A DNA stretch of 8,178 nucleotides from Alphaproteobacteria bacterium. Lineage in GTDB: Bacteria; Pseudomonadota; Alphaproteobacteria; CACIAM-22H2. Location: the NCBI GenBank assembly GCA_947500965.1, contig CANMWW010000074.1:1-8178 (forward strand). Reading direction: 5' to 3'. Both the position numbers and the translations under genes were made by a program. The notes under the pieces are model-generated. The model was not told the DNA's origin and did no database searches. It was given only the letters and a program-made list of their open reading frames with translations. How positions within the stretch are numbered: the stretch's first letter is position 1; the number at the start of each line of letters is the position of its first letter. Positions 6,779-8,178 of the stretch are shown here, piece after piece.

Positions 6779-6806
6779 TTGACTTGGCCCCGATTCTGCC
6801 GATAAT
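6779..6806 (+). promoter_or_regulatory. Sigma70-type promoter of the helicase gene
   Basis: TTGACT (6779-6784), a 16-base spacer and GATAAT (6801-6806) each match the housekeeping consensus at five of six positions. In such GC-rich DNA this is a conspicuous match and the best promoter in the window. Transcription should begin near 6813, giving a leader of about 93 bases before the helicase start. The spacer contains GATTC (6792-6796), a possible CcrM site. Confidence 0.75.
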
Positions 6807-6827
6807 CCCGCGCGTTTCAGGGGGGCC

Positions 6828-6854
6828 GGGCCGGAGACGCCACGGCCCTTTTTT
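6828..6854 (+). terminator. Intrinsic terminator-like hairpin in the helicase leader
   Basis: GGGCCG (6828-6833) pairs with CGGCCC (6843-6848) around a nine-base loop, and six T's follow at once (6849-6854). A second GGGCCG at 6823-6828 could serve as the 5' arm instead. The orientation works only for plus-strand transcription. No plus-strand gene ends nearby, since the gene to the left is on the minus strand. It therefore lies about 15-42 bases into the transcript of the helicase promoter, where it would act as an attenuator or end a very short RNA. Confidence 0.6.
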
Positions 6855-6905
6855 GCTACTGACCCGGCGGCCGACGGCACCGGGCGAAAGGCTGAATTCG
6901 GCACG

Positions 6906-8178
<1,273 letters not shown>

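Larger units (their letters stand above)
6728..6905. other. Divergent intergenic region with helicase promoter and leader
   Basis: The 178 bases between the isochorismatase-family gene and the helicase gene include a strong plus-strand promoter and a hairpin followed by T's, both listed separately. For the minus-strand operon I see only a TAGGTT hexamer (6741-6736). If that is a -10, the transcript would be almost leaderless. A further possible weak hairpin pairs CCCGG (6863-6867) with CCGGG (6880-6884) upstream of the helicase start. No small gene is supported here. Confidence 0.55.

Overview
The window is GC-rich DNA (roughly 70% G+C by eye), densely coding, with almost every codon ending in G or C and several GTG or TTG starts. 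The topoisomerase IV subunit B and the RhlE-type RNA helicase both read as alphaproteobacterial. A Rhodospirillales-like chromosome is a reasonable guess, but this rests on protein style alone. I see no insertion sequences, phage genes, CRISPR array, tRNA or rRNA; it looks like ordinary chromosomal core and accessory metabolism.

Layout from left to right. (1) A minus-strand operon at 1-1921: yciA-type acyl-CoA thioesterase, then two tandem paralogous EamA/DMT-family transporters, the second cut by the left edge. Both junctions are GTGA stop/start overlaps. (2) A 162-base divergent intergenic gap. (3) A plus-strand pair at 2084-4505: parE (topoisomerase IV subunit B), then a small VOC/glyoxalase-fold protein 34 bases downstream. 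(4) A minus-strand operon at 4513-6727, convergent with the VOC gene: an isochorismatase-family hydrolase, an alpha/beta hydrolase and a double-GNAT acetyltransferase, again joined by ATGA and GTGA overlaps. (5) A 178-base divergent gap holding a strong sigma70-like promoter and, just after it, an apparent intrinsic terminator in the leader. (6) An RhlE-like DEAD-box RNA helicase running off the right edge. No gene-free stretch exceeds 300 bases.

Two points stand out. The alpha/beta hydrolase carries a single in-frame TAG at 5949-5951. It separates the nucleophile serine from the catalytic Asp and His, while both flanks remain clean in one frame; this suggests a very recent nonsense mutation or a base-call error. 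The helicase promoter (TTGACT-N16-GATAAT) is followed about 40 bases later by a GC hairpin and six T's, still before the start codon, which suggests transcription attenuation of the helicase or a very short leader RNA. I found no convincing new multi-gene system; the remaining observations are modest.
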